Notes: generated by a model from the letters alone, not told the origin. A stretch of 64,000 nucleotides of DNA from Theocolax elegans (GCA_026168455.1 CM047425.1:96041580-96105579), one strand, 5' to 3'; shown: positions 53,401 to 64,000, numbered from the stretch's first letter. Program-made: numbers and translations.

Positions 53401-55937
53401 CAAGTTGAGAAAGAGAAGGAGAAGGAGAAGCCAAAGGAAGGTAAGGCAATTCAATTTACTTTTTTTAAAATATCATCAGTTTTGTACATTTTTGTGTTCG
53501 ATATGTCAATGAAAATTCCAATATTAAAACGCGCGTAAGCCATATATACAGTTAACTAGTTCATGATCAATTTTTACTTTGATAAATATTCCATTGATAT
53601 TGACATTGCAATAGTGGTAGTTGATCACAAAATAATTTTTTATCTGCAAATATACAAGGGAAAATTAAATCAAAGTAGTTCATTTAATAAATATGTAATA
53701 AATTTTTGTTCTTATTGTAAATAGTTCGAGAACTTAGCGAAGAAGAAAAACAGATGATTATCCTCTCGGAAGAATTCCGACGTTTCGTCGATCGATCTAG
53801 CCGAATCGTTGAACGAGCGCTTGGTGAAACTGTCGATATCTACACGGACTACACCGGAACGATGGATGGGGAAGATGGCATGTAAGACAACAAAAAAAAA
53901 TATCTGTAGCAAATACTAAAATAAGATTTTAATTGGATAATGGTATTGACTAAAAAATTATTTTTCAGGGATGATAAAAGTCATCAATGCCTTTGGTTAA
54001 ACCGATTTTTCTACGATGAACGCTGGTCGCGTAACCGTTGTGTTACCTCAATGGATTGGTCTCCTCAATTTCCAGAACTTCTCGCAGCGGCTTATAATAA
54101 TAACGATGACACTCCCAATGATCCGGACGGTGTATGTCTCGTTTGGAACACTAAATTCAAGAAAACAACACCTGAATTTATATTTCATTGTCAATCGCCG
54201 GTTATGTCCACGACTTTCGCTAGGTTTCATCCAAATTTGATACTCGGCGGCACGTATTCCGGCCAGGTTGTACTTTGGGATAACAGGGTGCAAAAGAGGA
54301 CGCCAATTCAACGCACACCACTTTCCGCTGCTGCACACACTGTTAGTATCCAGTTATATTTTATCTATCTGTAATGTTATGTTTTAATATTAACAAATAC
54401 GTAGACGAATTTTAAATAAATTTTTACGAGGTTTTAAGACATCGTTAAAAGAAATTATATCAATAATAATAATATGCTCTGGGAAATCCATCGAGTATAA
54501 TGGGCAAAGCGTACATAAAGCCTTGCCTAATGAAAAATTAGATTTACCTCAAATGGACTAATAAATATATATAAACACACATTATTATTTTATATATATA
54601 TGTATATAAGCAAGAATAATATTAACAATAATAGTTTAAATATCATGCATAATAAGCTGATGTACTTTATTTTTGTTCCAGCATCCAGTTTACTGTTTAA
54701 AAGTAGTAGGAACTCAAAATGCACATAATTTAATAAGCATATCTACAGATGGAAAATTATGTTCCTGGAGTTTGGATATGTTGTCGCAACCTCAGGAAAC
54801 TTTGGAATTACAAAATAAACAGTCAAAACAAATAGCTGTTACACAACTTGCTTTCCCCAGTGGTGATGTAAATAATTTTGTAGTTGGAAGCGAAGATGGC
54901 ACAGTCTATTCAGGTAAAGTGATAATACCAGATATTACTCATAACATTCAGTACATGCTTAAAAATATTATTGCAAATACTCAATTGTACAATTAAAATG
55001 GTAGTTTCGAATTAACGAATAAAAACTAACTAACCCAGATATTATTTCTTAAATTGAGTCATTGCGAATTTTGTTATTATATTTGCTCAACAAGTACTAA
55101 AATTTTTAAACCGATAAGATTATGATTATAGTTTTCATATTGTTCTAACTATAATTAATATAACTACAATGATTGTAGCATGTCGACATGGCACAAGGGC
55201 AGGCGTTACAGAGTCGTACGAAGGTCACCAAGGACCAATCACGGGAGTCGACACACACGCTGTACCTGGGGGAATCGACTTCTCTCATTTGTTCCTGAGC
55301 TCGTCCCTCGACTGGACCATTAAGCTTTGGAGCCTAAAAGAAAATAAACCCCTATACTCATTTGAGCACAATAGCGACTATGTTTACGATGTGGCGTGGT
55401 CGCCTAGTCATCCCGCAGTTTTTGCTGCTGTCGATGATTCCGGTAGATTGGACTTATGGAATCTTAATCAGGATACCGAAGTTCCTACAGCTAGTGTAAT
55501 TGTCGATGGTTGTCCAGCGCTTAATCGAGTTTCGTGGACGCCAAGCGGGTTGCATGTTACAGTAGGCGATGATAGTGGAAAAATATGGGTCTACGATGTC
55601 GCCGAGGTACAAATTAACTTTTTTATTTTTAATTTATTTAGAATATTTCATATTTTTATTAAGAGAATTACTATTTCCCTTTAAAATGTTTTCTTAAATA
55701 TAAAAATAATAAGCAATTATGAAACGATATTTATAAGTATTAAAGAGTACACAATATTTTTCTTTTAACTTTTAGCATTTAGCACATCCTAGAATGGATG
55801 AGTGGAACAAATTTTTGTATTGCCAACAAGATTTTAAGAATAGCAAAGCAGACGAAGAATTAGATAAATTAAACCTTAGCTCAGGACCTTCATCGTTATC
55901 GTCGATGGCGTCGATATCCTCGGTTCCACTTAGATAA
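41495..55937 (+). CDS. sw: Cytoplasmic dynein 1 intermediate chain (short wing)
   Basis: Coding exons: 41495-41596, 41675-41771, 41849-41957, 42219-42346, 45485-45520, 48080-48100, 50462-50509, 53264-53440, 53725-53881, 53969-54341, 54682-54913, 55179-55606 and 55776-55937. All phases agree, giving 689 residues with every small exon included. The N-terminus ([16 protein letters not shown]…) is the charged helix that binds dynactin p150 and NudE. A Ser-rich linker follows. YTKQTQT matches the KxTQT consensus for LC8 light-chain binding. An acidic insert encoded by three mini-exons comes next, then [13 protein letters not shown] and the helix before the WD domain. A WD40 propeller ([57 protein letters not shown]) fills the C-terminal half and binds the dynein heavy chain. 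In the cell it is the cargo-binding scaffold of the minus-end microtubule motor. Two ATG codons are adjacent at 41495 and 41498; either could start. The linker introns are very long (2.3-3.1 kb), while those in the WD domain are short. Confidence 0.97.
42347..45484 (+). other. Intron 4 of the dynein intermediate chain gene
   Basis: AT-rich DNA without a convincing exon. It carries one complete foldback element (44561-44811). The last 120 bases before the next exon are C/T- and CA-rich and probably serve as an extended polypyrimidine tract. Confidence 0.6.
44561..44811. mobile_element. Foldback MITE-like element, copy 2 (251 bp)
   Basis: The terminal inverted repeat CACTGAGAAAAATGAAATAA is matched perfectly at the right end in inverse orientation. 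The element is flanked on both sides by TA (44559-44560 and 44812-44813), the target duplication typical of Tc1/mariner-type elements. The arms pair further inward around GTAATGGTGGGACATACTT and its inverse. There are no coding frames. It lies wholly inside an intron of the dynein gene. Copy 1 at 9012-9262 has the same length and similar ends. Confidence 0.85.
45485..45520 (+). other. sw: Mini-exon a (36 nt) of the dynein intermediate chain gene
   Basis: Acceptor ccgcag, donor AAAG|gtgggt, phase 1 on both sides. It encodes [11 protein letters not shown] with split flanking codons. Because it is symmetric it can be skipped without a frameshift. I do not recall this segment in fly or vertebrate intermediate chains, whose linker is known to be alternatively spliced. 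Confidence 0.75.
45521..48079 (+). other. Intron between mini-exons a and b
   Basis: AT-rich, no further exon recognised. A palindromic (TA) tract lies near 45627-45655. A GC-richer patch at 46500-46680 contains splice-like motifs on both strands but no supported exon. Confidence 0.5.
48080..48100 (+). other. sw: Mini-exon b (21 nt microexon) of the dynein intermediate chain gene
   Basis: Acceptor ttctcag, donor ACG|gtaagt, phase 1-1. It encodes AHAFDYY, joined to D or G by the split codon. Only 21 bases long, it is flanked by introns of about 2.4-2.6 kb. The strong splice sites and the fit to both neighbours support it. Confidence 0.7.
48101..50461 (+). other. Intron between mini-exons b and c
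   Basis: AT-rich DNA with short random frames only; no exon, RNA gene or element recognised. Confidence 0.5.
50462..50509 (+). other. sw: Mini-exon c (48 nt) of the dynein intermediate chain gene
   Basis: Acceptor cttcaag, donor ACAG|gtaggt, phase 1-1. It encodes an acidic, aromatic segment ([16 protein letters not shown]) that leads into [15 protein letters not shown] of the next exon. It can be skipped without a frameshift. Confidence 0.75.
50510..53263 (+). other. Intron 7 of the dynein intermediate chain gene
   Basis: AT-rich; no exon recognised. It contains a long inverted-repeat element at about 51152-51549. Confidence 0.55.
51152..51549. mobile_element. Long inverted-repeat element (about 400 bp), MITE-like
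   Basis: The left arm (about 51152-51290) and inverted right arm (about 51412-51549) share gtggggt, cg-cttgtcgaa and gctcattcaaa-type blocks near the ends. Deeper in they share GATCATTATTTCGAAA and AGAAATAGAA. The arms are more than 100 bp long with scattered mismatches, and the AT-rich centre has no coding capacity. The ends differ from those of the 251-bp family, so this looks like a second family. Target-site duplication is uncertain. Confidence 0.7.
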
Positions 55938-56500
55938 ACATTGTTTGAAGATGCATATGTAGCTAAGAAACGGAGACCTCTTGTATATCTTGTCATTATT
56001 TTGTTTTTTAATTAAATCTTTTTTAATGGAATTATTTCTCTAAAATAGCCTTATTATAAAAAAATTTTTTAAAAATGTATTAAAGATAAATATTGTTAAT
56101 ATAATAGATTGAAAACAGAAGTATAAATATGCATATAATCAACGCCTCGGAAAACAGATGAACTCGCTGTTCTGGTGAATTTGATTTCAAAATGAATCAA
56201 TTTTTATGAACAGTATGCAAAATGTAAACAAATCTCAATCTAACAAAATTCAAGCTTTATATAAAAATATTATTATTATAATTTATTTAATTGTAAGGAA
56301 ACTTCAACAAGTGTTGAAGTTTTCAGTGATTGTTAAAAATGGAACGTAACTACTGACTTATGTAAATTGCTGTATAAGAAGCTTTTTTAAAAGATATTCT
56401 TTTTTCGTAATATAAATAAAAAAATATATAAAGTATATTGGTGTTTTTGTCCCTATACAATTTTTATAATATAAGTATTGTGTAAGAATAAATATTATAT
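55938..56500 (+). other. sw: 3'UTR of the dynein intermediate chain gene
   Basis: AT-rich sequence follows the TAA. AATAAA motifs at about 56415 and 56490 are candidate polyadenylation signals. The opposing MIC13 gene ends at 56622 and may polyadenylate near 56531 (TTTATT on this strand), so the two 3' ends lie within about 150 bases or overlap. Confidence 0.5.
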
Positions 56501-56621
56501 TTTAATTATTTATGTTTTTGATAATTACAACTTTTATTAATCAAGTATAAATAAATATAACATTATTTTTTCTATTAATCTTCAAGTTATATACCTATAA
56601 GAACAAATTATTATAATTAGT

Positions 56622-57426
56622 TCATTTTGTTGATCCTACAGGATTTGACACTTGATTTACAGGTAAGCTAGTTTTTTCTATCTCTTTTTGTATTCTATCT
56701 ATGCCATTTGAAATGTGAATAGGTAAATCGGATAAGAACTTCACGCTTGCTTTAACTGATTTATTCCAGTGATGAACTACACATACTTTAAAATCTGACA
56801 ACTTTGGGATATGATCTATCTAAAAACAAAAAAAATATTTATTACAAAATTAATATAAAGTTACTTGTATTAGATAAAAGCAAATAAAATATTAAAATTA
56901 TTAAACATAATCGCGAACAAAAAAAAATAAATAATTTTTAATTTGCATATTAAACTTACTTCTTTTATTACATCAGCAGGTACATTTTTTTGAATCAATG
57001 GAGTTATATTGTTATACAATTTGTTATAAATTTTCCCTGATTCATTGGCATTAGACCAAAGTCCTTCCTCAATGGTATAATACACAATACCACCTGCAAT
57101 GCTGCTTTTAATAGCAAACCTAAAAATAGCAATATTAGTTTTGTTACATTAAATATACAGTAATATACAGTAGATTCAAATGAAAGTTTTGTAATTAAAA
57201 AATAATATACTTACATTTATATTGTAAGTAATTGTAAAAACTTTTAATTAAAATTATGGATTTTATATGTAAAATATAAATGTATTTGATTTCTATATAT
57301 ATTAATAAACTATTGATTATAATGTATCACAAGATAGAAATACTTTATTATGACATTAAAAATAACTTTAGACATTTATGATATTTGTATTTCTTTCTAT
57401 TTAGTAACTAACCTCAATAAACCCAT
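56622..57426 (-). CDS. QIL1: MICOS complex subunit MIC13 / QIL1
   Basis: Minus-strand exons: 57413-57426, 56960-57119 and 56622-56819. Phases agree and give 123 residues; human MIC13 has 118. The start MGLLRFAIKSSIAGGIVYYT matches the family's N-terminal hydrophobic helix with its Ala-Gly-Gly (human FLIKGSVAGGAVY). Then come EEGLWSNANESGK (compare the D/E-x-x-L-W/L segment) and a C-terminal region with HHWNKSVKASVKFLSDLP, equivalent to the conserved Trp-Asn stretch of MIC13. It sits in the mitochondrial inner membrane and links MIC10 to the MIC60 subcomplex at crista junctions. The first exon contributes only 14 coding bases. The N-terminus is the strongest identification; the C-terminal tail is divergent. 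Confidence 0.85.
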
Positions 57427-58117
57427 AATTTTTGTATGTAGTGTCAGCCTTCCACGTTTAATAATAAGATTTTAATTCTAATCAACCAGGAAACATATAT
57501 TTACAGTCGATTTTAAATTTTCAGTACATAATTGCAAGAATAAATATATAAATTAAAGCTGCTTTTACACAAGATGTATACATATAAGACCGTATACGCT
57601 CACGAGTACATGACACTTGCGAGTTTGCGACTCTTGTATAATCTATTCATGCGTGTAAAAGCATATCTTTACGTAATGTTTTCTATTTTGAACATATATA
57701 TATAGTACGTTTTTTCAAATTCGCGAAATTTGTTTTTTATTGAAAGTTAAAATTGTTTGATTAACGTCTATATATAAATAATTTTATATAACTACAGTAT
57801 AATACAAAAATTTATATTATTAGTATTTAAAATAATTGTTCATAATGTATGAGTCTAATTATATTTTTATTTTTTTTATACGAATATATTTTAAATACTA
57901 ATATTGAAATTAAAAACACATTTAATTAATGAATACTTTTATTATATTTACAGTTTTTTAATTATTGAAAAAATTGTATTCTTTTCTATATATTTATAGA
58001 AAATATTTCCATATAAATAGTAAAATGTAACATGAACTTTTTATTATATTCTTTTATATGATATAAGAAATATCTATCTTTCCCATTGCCTATTGTTATA
58101 ATATATAAATTCACATA
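57427..58117. other. Short intergenic region, MIC13 promoter and cyclophilin 3'UTR
   Basis: Two minus-strand genes are separated by about 0.7 kb. A TTTATT (AATAAA on the minus strand) at about 58038 is a likely polyadenylation signal for the cyclophilin gene, about 80 bases past its stop. A small inverted repeat at 57561-57662 and an AT-rich hairpin at about 57820-57905 lie between. The MIC13 promoter should be in this interval; no TATA is obvious. Confidence 0.45.
57559..57664. repeat. Small inverted repeat, possible MITE remnant
   Basis: GCTTTTACAC at 57561-57570 is repeated inverted as GTGTAAAAGC at 57653-57662, flanking about 80 bp that is GC-richer than its surroundings. The arms are short, so this may be a miniature element or chance. 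Confidence 0.35.
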
Positions 58118-59452
58118 TTAGTCTGAACGGCGAGATGTTTTCTTTGAACGTGATGAAGATTCATAAGGAGAATGTCTGCGATATCTTCTACTGTGATTAC
58201 GACTAGGCGATTTATGTGGACGATCATGTCTAGAACGATGTCTACTCCTTGATTGATCATTTCTTTCACTTCCTCGTTTAGATGTATGAGAAGATTTACT
58301 TCTTTGTTCTGTATCATTATGATGACTCGATTTAGGACTACTTCGATGAACTCTATCCTTCTTGTGAGTGTTCTCTTTTTCTGCTTCCTTCTTACTATTT
58401 TCGATCAATTTTTCATTAATTTGTGAACTAAAACCATCAACTGCATTATCTACTTTTTCTTTAGTTTGATCTTGTTGAAATTTTTGTAACTCGGGAAGTT
58501 TAATCATTTTCTTTTGAGCTTGTTTCCAATGTGGTGGTGTTAAACTTCTAGATCGACTATGCGATAATGAACGGTATCTACAAATTCCTCTTCCCTTGAA
58601 AACTCTTCCTCCTGTAGATTTTCTATAATTCTGTCGTCTATCTTGAGCATAGTACCTTTGATTAGCATTATTAGTTGGTCCAGCTCTATAAAGAAATTTA
58701 TTGGCTGGTACCTCAGGTATTTCATCAGGATCTATTTTAGTTATTGAAACTAATGGATGTGGTAAATCATCTACTTTATTTTTTTTAGGCTCTGGAGCTT
58801 TAGAGCTTTCAACCTCAGTCCATTTCTTTTTCTTTGATTTTTTCTTTTTACTTTTCTCTGATTCACTGTCAGAACTAGATACACTCTTTTGTCTTTCCTT
58901 CTTTTTTGACTTATGTTTTGACTTTAATACAAGCTCTCCACAACTTACAACTTTTGCATCTTGCAAAGGTCTTGACATACGGTCCACAGGGAGTCCTTCA
59001 ACGTGAGAAACAACATCTTGACCAGATATAACTTCTCCAAAAACTACGTGTATATTATCAAGATGCGGCGCAGGCTGAGTTGTTATAAAAAATTGAGAAC
59101 CATTTGTATCTTTTCCTCGATTGGCCATTGATAATAGAAAAGGTTTATCATGTTTATAAGTAAAATTTTCATCTTTAAAAGTTCCACCATATATAGATTC
59201 ACCACCTGTTCCATTTCCTACAGAAAAGTCTCCACCTTGTATCATAAAATTCTTAACAACCCTATGAAATATTATGCCTTTGTAATACAAAGGTTTATTA
59301 GTCGATAGGCCAAGACCCATTTCTCCAGTACATAATGCTCTAAAGTTTTCAGCTGTCTTTGGACAAACATCTGTGTATAGTTCAAAAATGATACGGCCAA
59401 TGGGTAGGCCACCCACTTCAACATCAAAGTAAACTCTTGGTTTCATTTTCAT
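58118..59452 (-). CDS. PPIG: Cyclophilin-type peptidyl-prolyl isomerase with RS-rich tail (PPIG-like)
   Basis: A single uninterrupted frame of 444 residues. Residues about 5-175 form a complete cyclophilin domain. Catalytic and binding residues are present: Arg64 (FHRVV), Phe69, Met70, Gln72 (FMIQGGDF) and Phe122 (SQFFITT). The position equal to Trp121 of cyclophilin A is His130 (APHLDN), as in PPIG/NKTR-type cyclophilins, which predicts weak cyclosporin binding. After the domain come a Lys/Ser-rich segment and a long charged tail rich in Arg-Ser, His and Lys dipeptides, ending in [11 protein letters not shown]. That layout is typical of PPIG/SR-cyp and insect Moca-cyp, nuclear-speckle proteins that interact with splicing factors. 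The start is the first of two Met codons ([15 protein letters not shown]), placed as in relatives. No intron interrupts the coding sequence, unlike every other gene here. A retrocopy is possible but the frame is intact, and no poly(A) tract or flanking repeats are evident. Confidence 0.95.
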   Translation of the reverse strand: MKMKPRVYFDVEVGGLPIGRIIFELYTDVCPKTAENFRALCTGEMGLGLSTNKPLYYKGIIFHRVVKNFMIQGGDFSVGNGTGGESIYGGTFKDENFTYKHDKPFLLSMANRGKDTNGSQFFITTQPAPHLDNIHVVFGEVISGQDVVSHVEGLPVDRMSRPLQDAKVVSCGELVLKSKHKSKKKERQKSVSSSDSESEKSKKKKSKKKKWTEVESSKAPEPKKNKVDDLPHPLVSITKIDPDEIPEVPANKFLYRAGPTNNANQRYYAQDRRQNYRKSTGGRVFKGRGICRYRSLSHSRSRSLTPPHWKQAQKKMIKLPELQKFQQDQTKEKVDNAVDGFSSQINEKLIENSKKEAEKENTHKKDRVHRSSPKSSHHNDTEQRSKSSHTSKRGSERNDQSRSRHRSRHDRPHKSPSRNHSRRYRRHSPYESSSRSKKTSRRSD

Positions 59453-61170
59453 TTTTTTTAAGTACTTTCAACCGATACTTTATTTTGTATATTAATAATT
59501 ACATTTGTATTGCACAGAAGCAAATGATTATAACCTAAAATATTACTGTTTTACCGTACGGTATTTCAGCTGAAATAAATAGAAATTTCATGTTAAATTT
59601 TTTTCTGTACAACAAGTAACACTTTAAATTATAAGTCATGTTTCAAGAACATTTCTTAATTAACATGTATATACCGTAGATACACCAACCTTGCTTCTTA
59701 AAACTACTTATAAGTGGCGTTCATTTTCATTGTCGGACGTACATACTTACTAGTTGGTAAACAATGCACAAGATATGAAATTATAAGAATAAACTTTTAA
59801 ATTTATAATTATCTGTAAGTACATTGACGAATGCTGTATTTTTATTTAATACGTCAAATTTTTTACAATCATAAAAATGAACACCTGTCAGTCACGGAAT
59901 GTTTTGTATAGTTTTGTACTTATACTCCATTGTAAACTCCATGTTAGATATATAGATAGGTTTCTGTCTTCTGACTATATTTAGTTGTATAAGCAATACT
60001 TATTTAAATACTTTAAACAGCCATTTTTATTTTTAATTACATATTGTATCTTAATTAATAAAAAATTTCACGTATTATTACTTGAACTAAATTTAGTTGT
60101 ACATAGATTAGGTTTGATTTGTATTACTGTACCTTATTTATTATTTATTTAGTTTCCGAATTATAAGTAGATCAAAACACAGAAATCTAACTATTTCTTT
60201 AAAAACCAAAAAAAAATTTAAACAAATTCGCACATGATACATATATATATATATATAAATAGCTAATAAAAACAGTTTTTTAAAATTATTTATTTTAATA
60301 CTTATTTTATAATTACATATAATTGTAATAAACAAATTTCTTTATACTTTTTATTTTACTTTAACACAACAGTATTTATAATGTATCATATTTTAAATGC
60401 AATAAACGATTTTTTACATCATTCAATAAATATCTAAATTTAGTAATATACAAAAAAATTTGTTTTATTAATATTTCGTGATTTTTTATACAAATCAAAA
60501 ATGTAGGTTTTCTGTATAAAGTTTACAAACAACAATATTGTTTTTTTTATTACGACTGCAGTTTTTAATTCAATTAATTTAAAAAAAAAATTTAAAAACT
60601 TGGCCTATAATGACATAAAAAAATAAAAAGTTTGAATTTTACCATGAACAATTATTATTTCGACTAATTAAAGGCTGGAACGAGTAATCGATCAACTCGA
60701 TGGTTGTCTATCGTATTTTGTTTTCTCGATCTTTATATACATATAAATGTATATATCGAATTGATATACATAGTTATACAACCACAGCAATGTAATAATT
60801 TCACTATACACCAACAGTACAGAGTATAGTATAGGCAGCATTTTTTCATTTACGTATATATATGTATACACATACACATACATACACACACACACACATA
60901 CACACACGCACGCACATATATATACCTATAAATTATATACTGTGCGCCATTGTATATCTTTCTTGCGCATATGTATAACACAAGCTGTGTGAGCGAGTAA
61001 TCTAAACGGAGACTCGAGTCAGAATAAGTCCTATATACTTGTTAAGTGGAGAAATTTCTCGATACACGTAGAAAAGTAAAAGACGCTCGCTGGAATTAAA
61101 GTATTCTTAAAGTAAAGAAAATTATTTTTCCGAAAGAGTAAAGAAAGCGTAAGAGAAAGGTACGAAAGTC
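59453..61170. promoter_or_regulatory. Head-to-head intergenic region, cyclophilin / Mlf
   Basis: About 1.7 kb separates the two start codons on opposite strands and must contain both promoters. It is AT-rich, with a (TA)n tract near 60240-60256 and a CA/CG microsatellite at about 60865-60916. A GC-richer patch at 60960-61080, with a cgagtcaga initiator-like motif near 61015, is the likely Mlf start region. No ORF is supported here. Confidence 0.5.
60865..60916. repeat. CA-type microsatellite
   Basis: Interrupted CA repeats (acacatacacacac and gcacgcaca types) lie upstream of Mlf. Confidence 0.8.
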
Positions 61171-63532
61171 ATGTCGCTCTTCGGTTTCTTGATGGGCGAT
61201 TTTGAAGAAGATCCGTATTTTGGGTAAGTTCATTTGGCTATTATATTTATATTACACTTTTTTATTGAATTTCACGTTATGTTAAGCTATATGCGTCTTA
61301 CAAACGATGCCATTAAAATAGGTACTTAATAATAATTACACAATTTCCATAATACACGTTTCAACAAATAACTGATTGTTTCTATTGTAGTTATCATAAT
61401 TTGTGATTACATATAAGATTACAAAAAAATTATGGACAAATAAATACTTTAGTTACAATAAGTATCATAATTATTTAATACCATATGTAAATGTAGATCT
61501 CATATGCAATCGATGCAACGAATGAATAGCATGATGAACTCTGTGTTTGCCGACCCTTTTGGTTTGATGGGTCCCCCGGCTTTAATGGATCATCCTCAGA
61601 ATGCAATTGCTCCAATGGGGGGGATGCAAATGATGCCATTTGGATTCCCTCCTATGCCTTCGTTATCAATGGGACGTATGTTCTCCGACATGGTAAGATG
61701 TAATACATTTCATTTGCAAACAATTTTGAAATAACATTTAATGTAATACTTATTAAGCATTGATCATCATTAACAAAAATATGTGCAAATCTAACAAATT
61801 TTATTACATTGTATACTAAAAATATGTTACAAAATAATACAATAATTTTGTTATAGCATTATATTTATTGATTAATTGAATTTATTTCAGTAACCTCTCA
61901 TGTGAAACTTACAAAAATTTACAAGTTATTGATTTTCTTTTATTATTACTTCAAAATATTTATTTATTTAATTTTTCAATTTTATAATTATATATATAAA
62001 TGATTTTAAATTATTATACAAAGTAATTATTAAAAGTAATTCTCTTATAAAAAGAAAAAAATGTGGAATGTAAAATTTGTTCTGTTGGGAGGTTATTTCA
62101 CATAAGAATTATAATAAATTATTACATTTTTGTGTAGGAAAATATGAGCCAAAATCCAAACGGTCACTATTTTACTAGCAGTTCTATTATGACAATGACT
62201 AGTTCACCTGATGGACGACCACAAGTTTATCAAGAATCTATGTCAACTCGTACTGCACCTGGAGGTATTAAAGAAACTAAAAAGACTGTTAGTGATTCAC
62301 GTACTGGTACTCGAAAAATGGCAATTGGACATCATATAGGAGAAAGAGCACATATTCTTGAACGTGAACAAAATGTGCATAGTGGAGATCAAGAGGAACA
62401 TCAAGAATTTATTAATCTTGAAGAAGGTAAACTATTAATATTTATATTAATCATGCATATTAAATTCAACATATGTTTAACAAGAGAAAATGTAAATAAC
62501 TAATAATTATTTGCAATATTTAGATGAAGCTGATTCATTTAACAAAGAATGGGAGTCACGAGTCAAACACTCAATGGGAGCAATTGGAAATTCTTATAGA
62601 TCACATAATCCTTACAATAGAGGGCAACAAGAAAATAGACCATTAGCTTTACCTAGTACAGTACCACCAACGAGGTTAGTAAAAAAGAAGTTATACAGTT
62701 AAATAAAATGCATGAGGTTAAATTAATTTTATATGAATTTTTATATAAATTAGCTATGTAATAGTTTATTGGCACATGCACGATGACACATTAATCTATG
62801 AGCATTAAAAGAGTATAAATTATAATTGTTATTAAAGTGATTGAACACTTAAAGTTTTTGAAAAATAAACAATCAATTTTTTGTATTACTATATCTTCTG
62901 CTATTGTTTGAGATGTCATAATTGATTCAGTAGAAAAACAATAATATATCATTCTTCAAATTAATTTTACATTCATGTATTGAAATTTTATTTTCTTGTG
63001 ACAAGCATGTACAGATGTCTAGTAGTATAGTGATAATAATATATATTTTATTTAAAACCTATCTGTTTTAAATTTGTAAAATTTTTAGTAAAAAGTTATA
63101 ATACAATTTAGAATTTACATAAAATTTTTTTTTAGAATATATATATAGGTAATTTATCTTTTTGTTACATGCATTATTTTCGAAAATAATAATTTTGTAA
63201 TTAGTATGTGCTAAACAAATGCATGTTTCTATTGCAAGTGTTATCAGAATAGATGTTATGAGCACTGTAATTAAATGTTTCAATAATTTAAATGCAAGTA
63301 TTAATATACTAAATTTTGTATTTACATTATTGACTGCATATTCTTATTTTATGCTTTGTACAAGTCTTTTGTTTCTATTATTATATTATTCTTTTTTTTA
63401 TTTACAACCTTGGAAATGGTTATGGTAAAAAAGTAGTGGGCACATTAATACTCATGCAAGAAAAATAGCAACACCCAGACGTACATTAAGACCTGGAGGT
63501 TCTTCCAAAATGCCTAATGCAACAACGTCACG
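61171..63532 (+). CDS. Mlf: Myeloid leukemia factor, 3' end beyond the window
   Basis: Exons: 61171-61223, 61497-61692, 62138-62426, 62524-62674 and 63437-63532, all in phase. The last ends with a gtaagt donor in phase 2, so at least one further exon lies past the right edge. The N-terminus MSLFGFLMGDFEEDPYFG and the Met-rich MQSMQRMNSMMNSVFADPFG are followed by the conserved MLF core: GHYFTSSSIMTMTS, APGGIKETKKTVSDSRTG, KMAIGHHIGERAHILER and EADSFNKEWESRV. The family acts in haematopoiesis, chaperone-linked proteostasis and transcription, in nucleus and cytoplasm. If the intron after 62674 is retained, the frame adds LVKKKLYS and stops at 62702, a possible short isoform. The acceptor before 63437 has a weak tract with purines close to the site, so that exon is the least certain. 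Confidence 0.93.
62675..63436 (+). other. Mlf: Intron of Mlf
   Basis: AT-rich, no exon recognised. A stop at 62700-62702 and later AATAAA-like motifs would allow an intron-retained short transcript; this is speculative. Confidence 0.5.
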
Positions 63533-64000
63533 GTAAGTTATCTAGCTCTGCATGAAGTTGTTTTCATATTTAATTTAAATTGTAATATAACGTTATTTAT
63601 AGCATAGTTTTATAGTTTCATGCTTTATGCTATTCACATAAATATAATGTTTTCTGTACATAGTTTTCAGCTTAATGCTATATGCATATTATAAAAACGT
63701 CGATAGTGTTACTGTTTCATATGATTCTATCTCTTCATTCTTCATCAACGTTTCTTATTTTATGGGTATTGAATGACATTTAGAGTGATGATTATTAAGA
63801 TTAATTTAAAGAATACTTTATATGTATTAATTGCAATACTTATTGCATTTTTCAATATTTTACATACAGTAATCTTATTGTAAGTAACATATTATTATTT
63901 TAACATGTCATGTTCTATTTTGATTAATCAATGTGTTAATTTAAAAGACCTAATTTATAAATTATGTAATAGCTATGGTCTACTTTTAATGTATACTAAT
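63533..64000 (+). other. Mlf: Intron of Mlf running out of the window
   Basis: Starts with gtaagt and is AT-rich to the edge. No acceptor followed by a conserved exon is visible. Confidence 0.6.

Noticed and set aside
1..64000. CRISPR arrays, rRNA, tRNA and known microRNA hairpins
   Set aside because: No regularly spaced repeats, no rRNA-like sequence, and no tRNA or known microRNA that I could recognise by eye. A covariance-model scan would be decisive for small RNAs.

Overview
The window is nuclear DNA of an insect, AT-rich and intron-rich with canonical spliceosomal introns. Encoded proteins match animal families: activin type II receptor (punt), cytoplasmic dynein intermediate chain (short wing), QIL1/MIC13, an RS-tailed cyclophilin, myeloid leukemia factor and a RUN+SH3 protein of the RUSC type. 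CpG dinucleotides are frequent in the promoter-like regions. Together with the compact introns and AT-rich spacers this suggests a holometabolous insect, perhaps a hymenopteran. The order is a guess, not something the sequence proves. I see no bacterial, viral, CRISPR, rRNA or tRNA features.

Layout: (1) 1-16205 has no long gene. It holds AT-rich DNA broken by several CpG-rich, promoter-like islands, one foldback element (9012-9262) and two short open exon candidates (1682-1730 and 8704-8842) that would splice in frame to the next gene. It reads like a large 5' intron/promoter region. (2) 16206-25744 (+) is a 14-exon RUN/SH3 gene, with its 3'UTR after that. (3) About 26.8-33.4 kb is a gene-poor stretch. 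(4) 33484-37539 (-) is punt, eight coding exons, with a CpG-rich upstream region to about 38.7 kb. (5) 41495-55937 (+) is the dynein intermediate chain gene, with a 5'UTR exon candidate near 40.9 kb. Its large introns carry small in-frame exons and two foldback elements. (6) 56622-57426 (-) is QIL1/MIC13, tail to tail with the dynein gene. (7) 58118-59452 (-) is an intronless cyclophilin with a charged RS tail. (8) 61171 to the right edge (+) is Mlf, cut by the window end.

The genes are unrelated housekeeping and signalling genes and do not form a pathway. punt transduces activin/BMP signals at the plasma membrane. The dynein intermediate chain is the cargo-adaptor scaffold of the minus-end microtubule motor. 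MIC13 stabilises mitochondrial crista junctions. The cyclophilin is probably a nuclear-speckle splicing factor. Mlf is a nuclear/chaperone-associated regulator. The RUN/SH3 protein is probably a vesicle-trafficking adaptor.

Most worth checking: possible alternative N-terminal exons of the RUN/SH3 gene; a GC-AG intron inside its RUN-domain region; three phase 1-1 mini-exons (36, 21 and 48 nt) in the dynein gene; and two foldback elements of exactly 251 bp that share termini. I found no obviously new biological system; this is mainly an ordinary insect gene neighbourhood.
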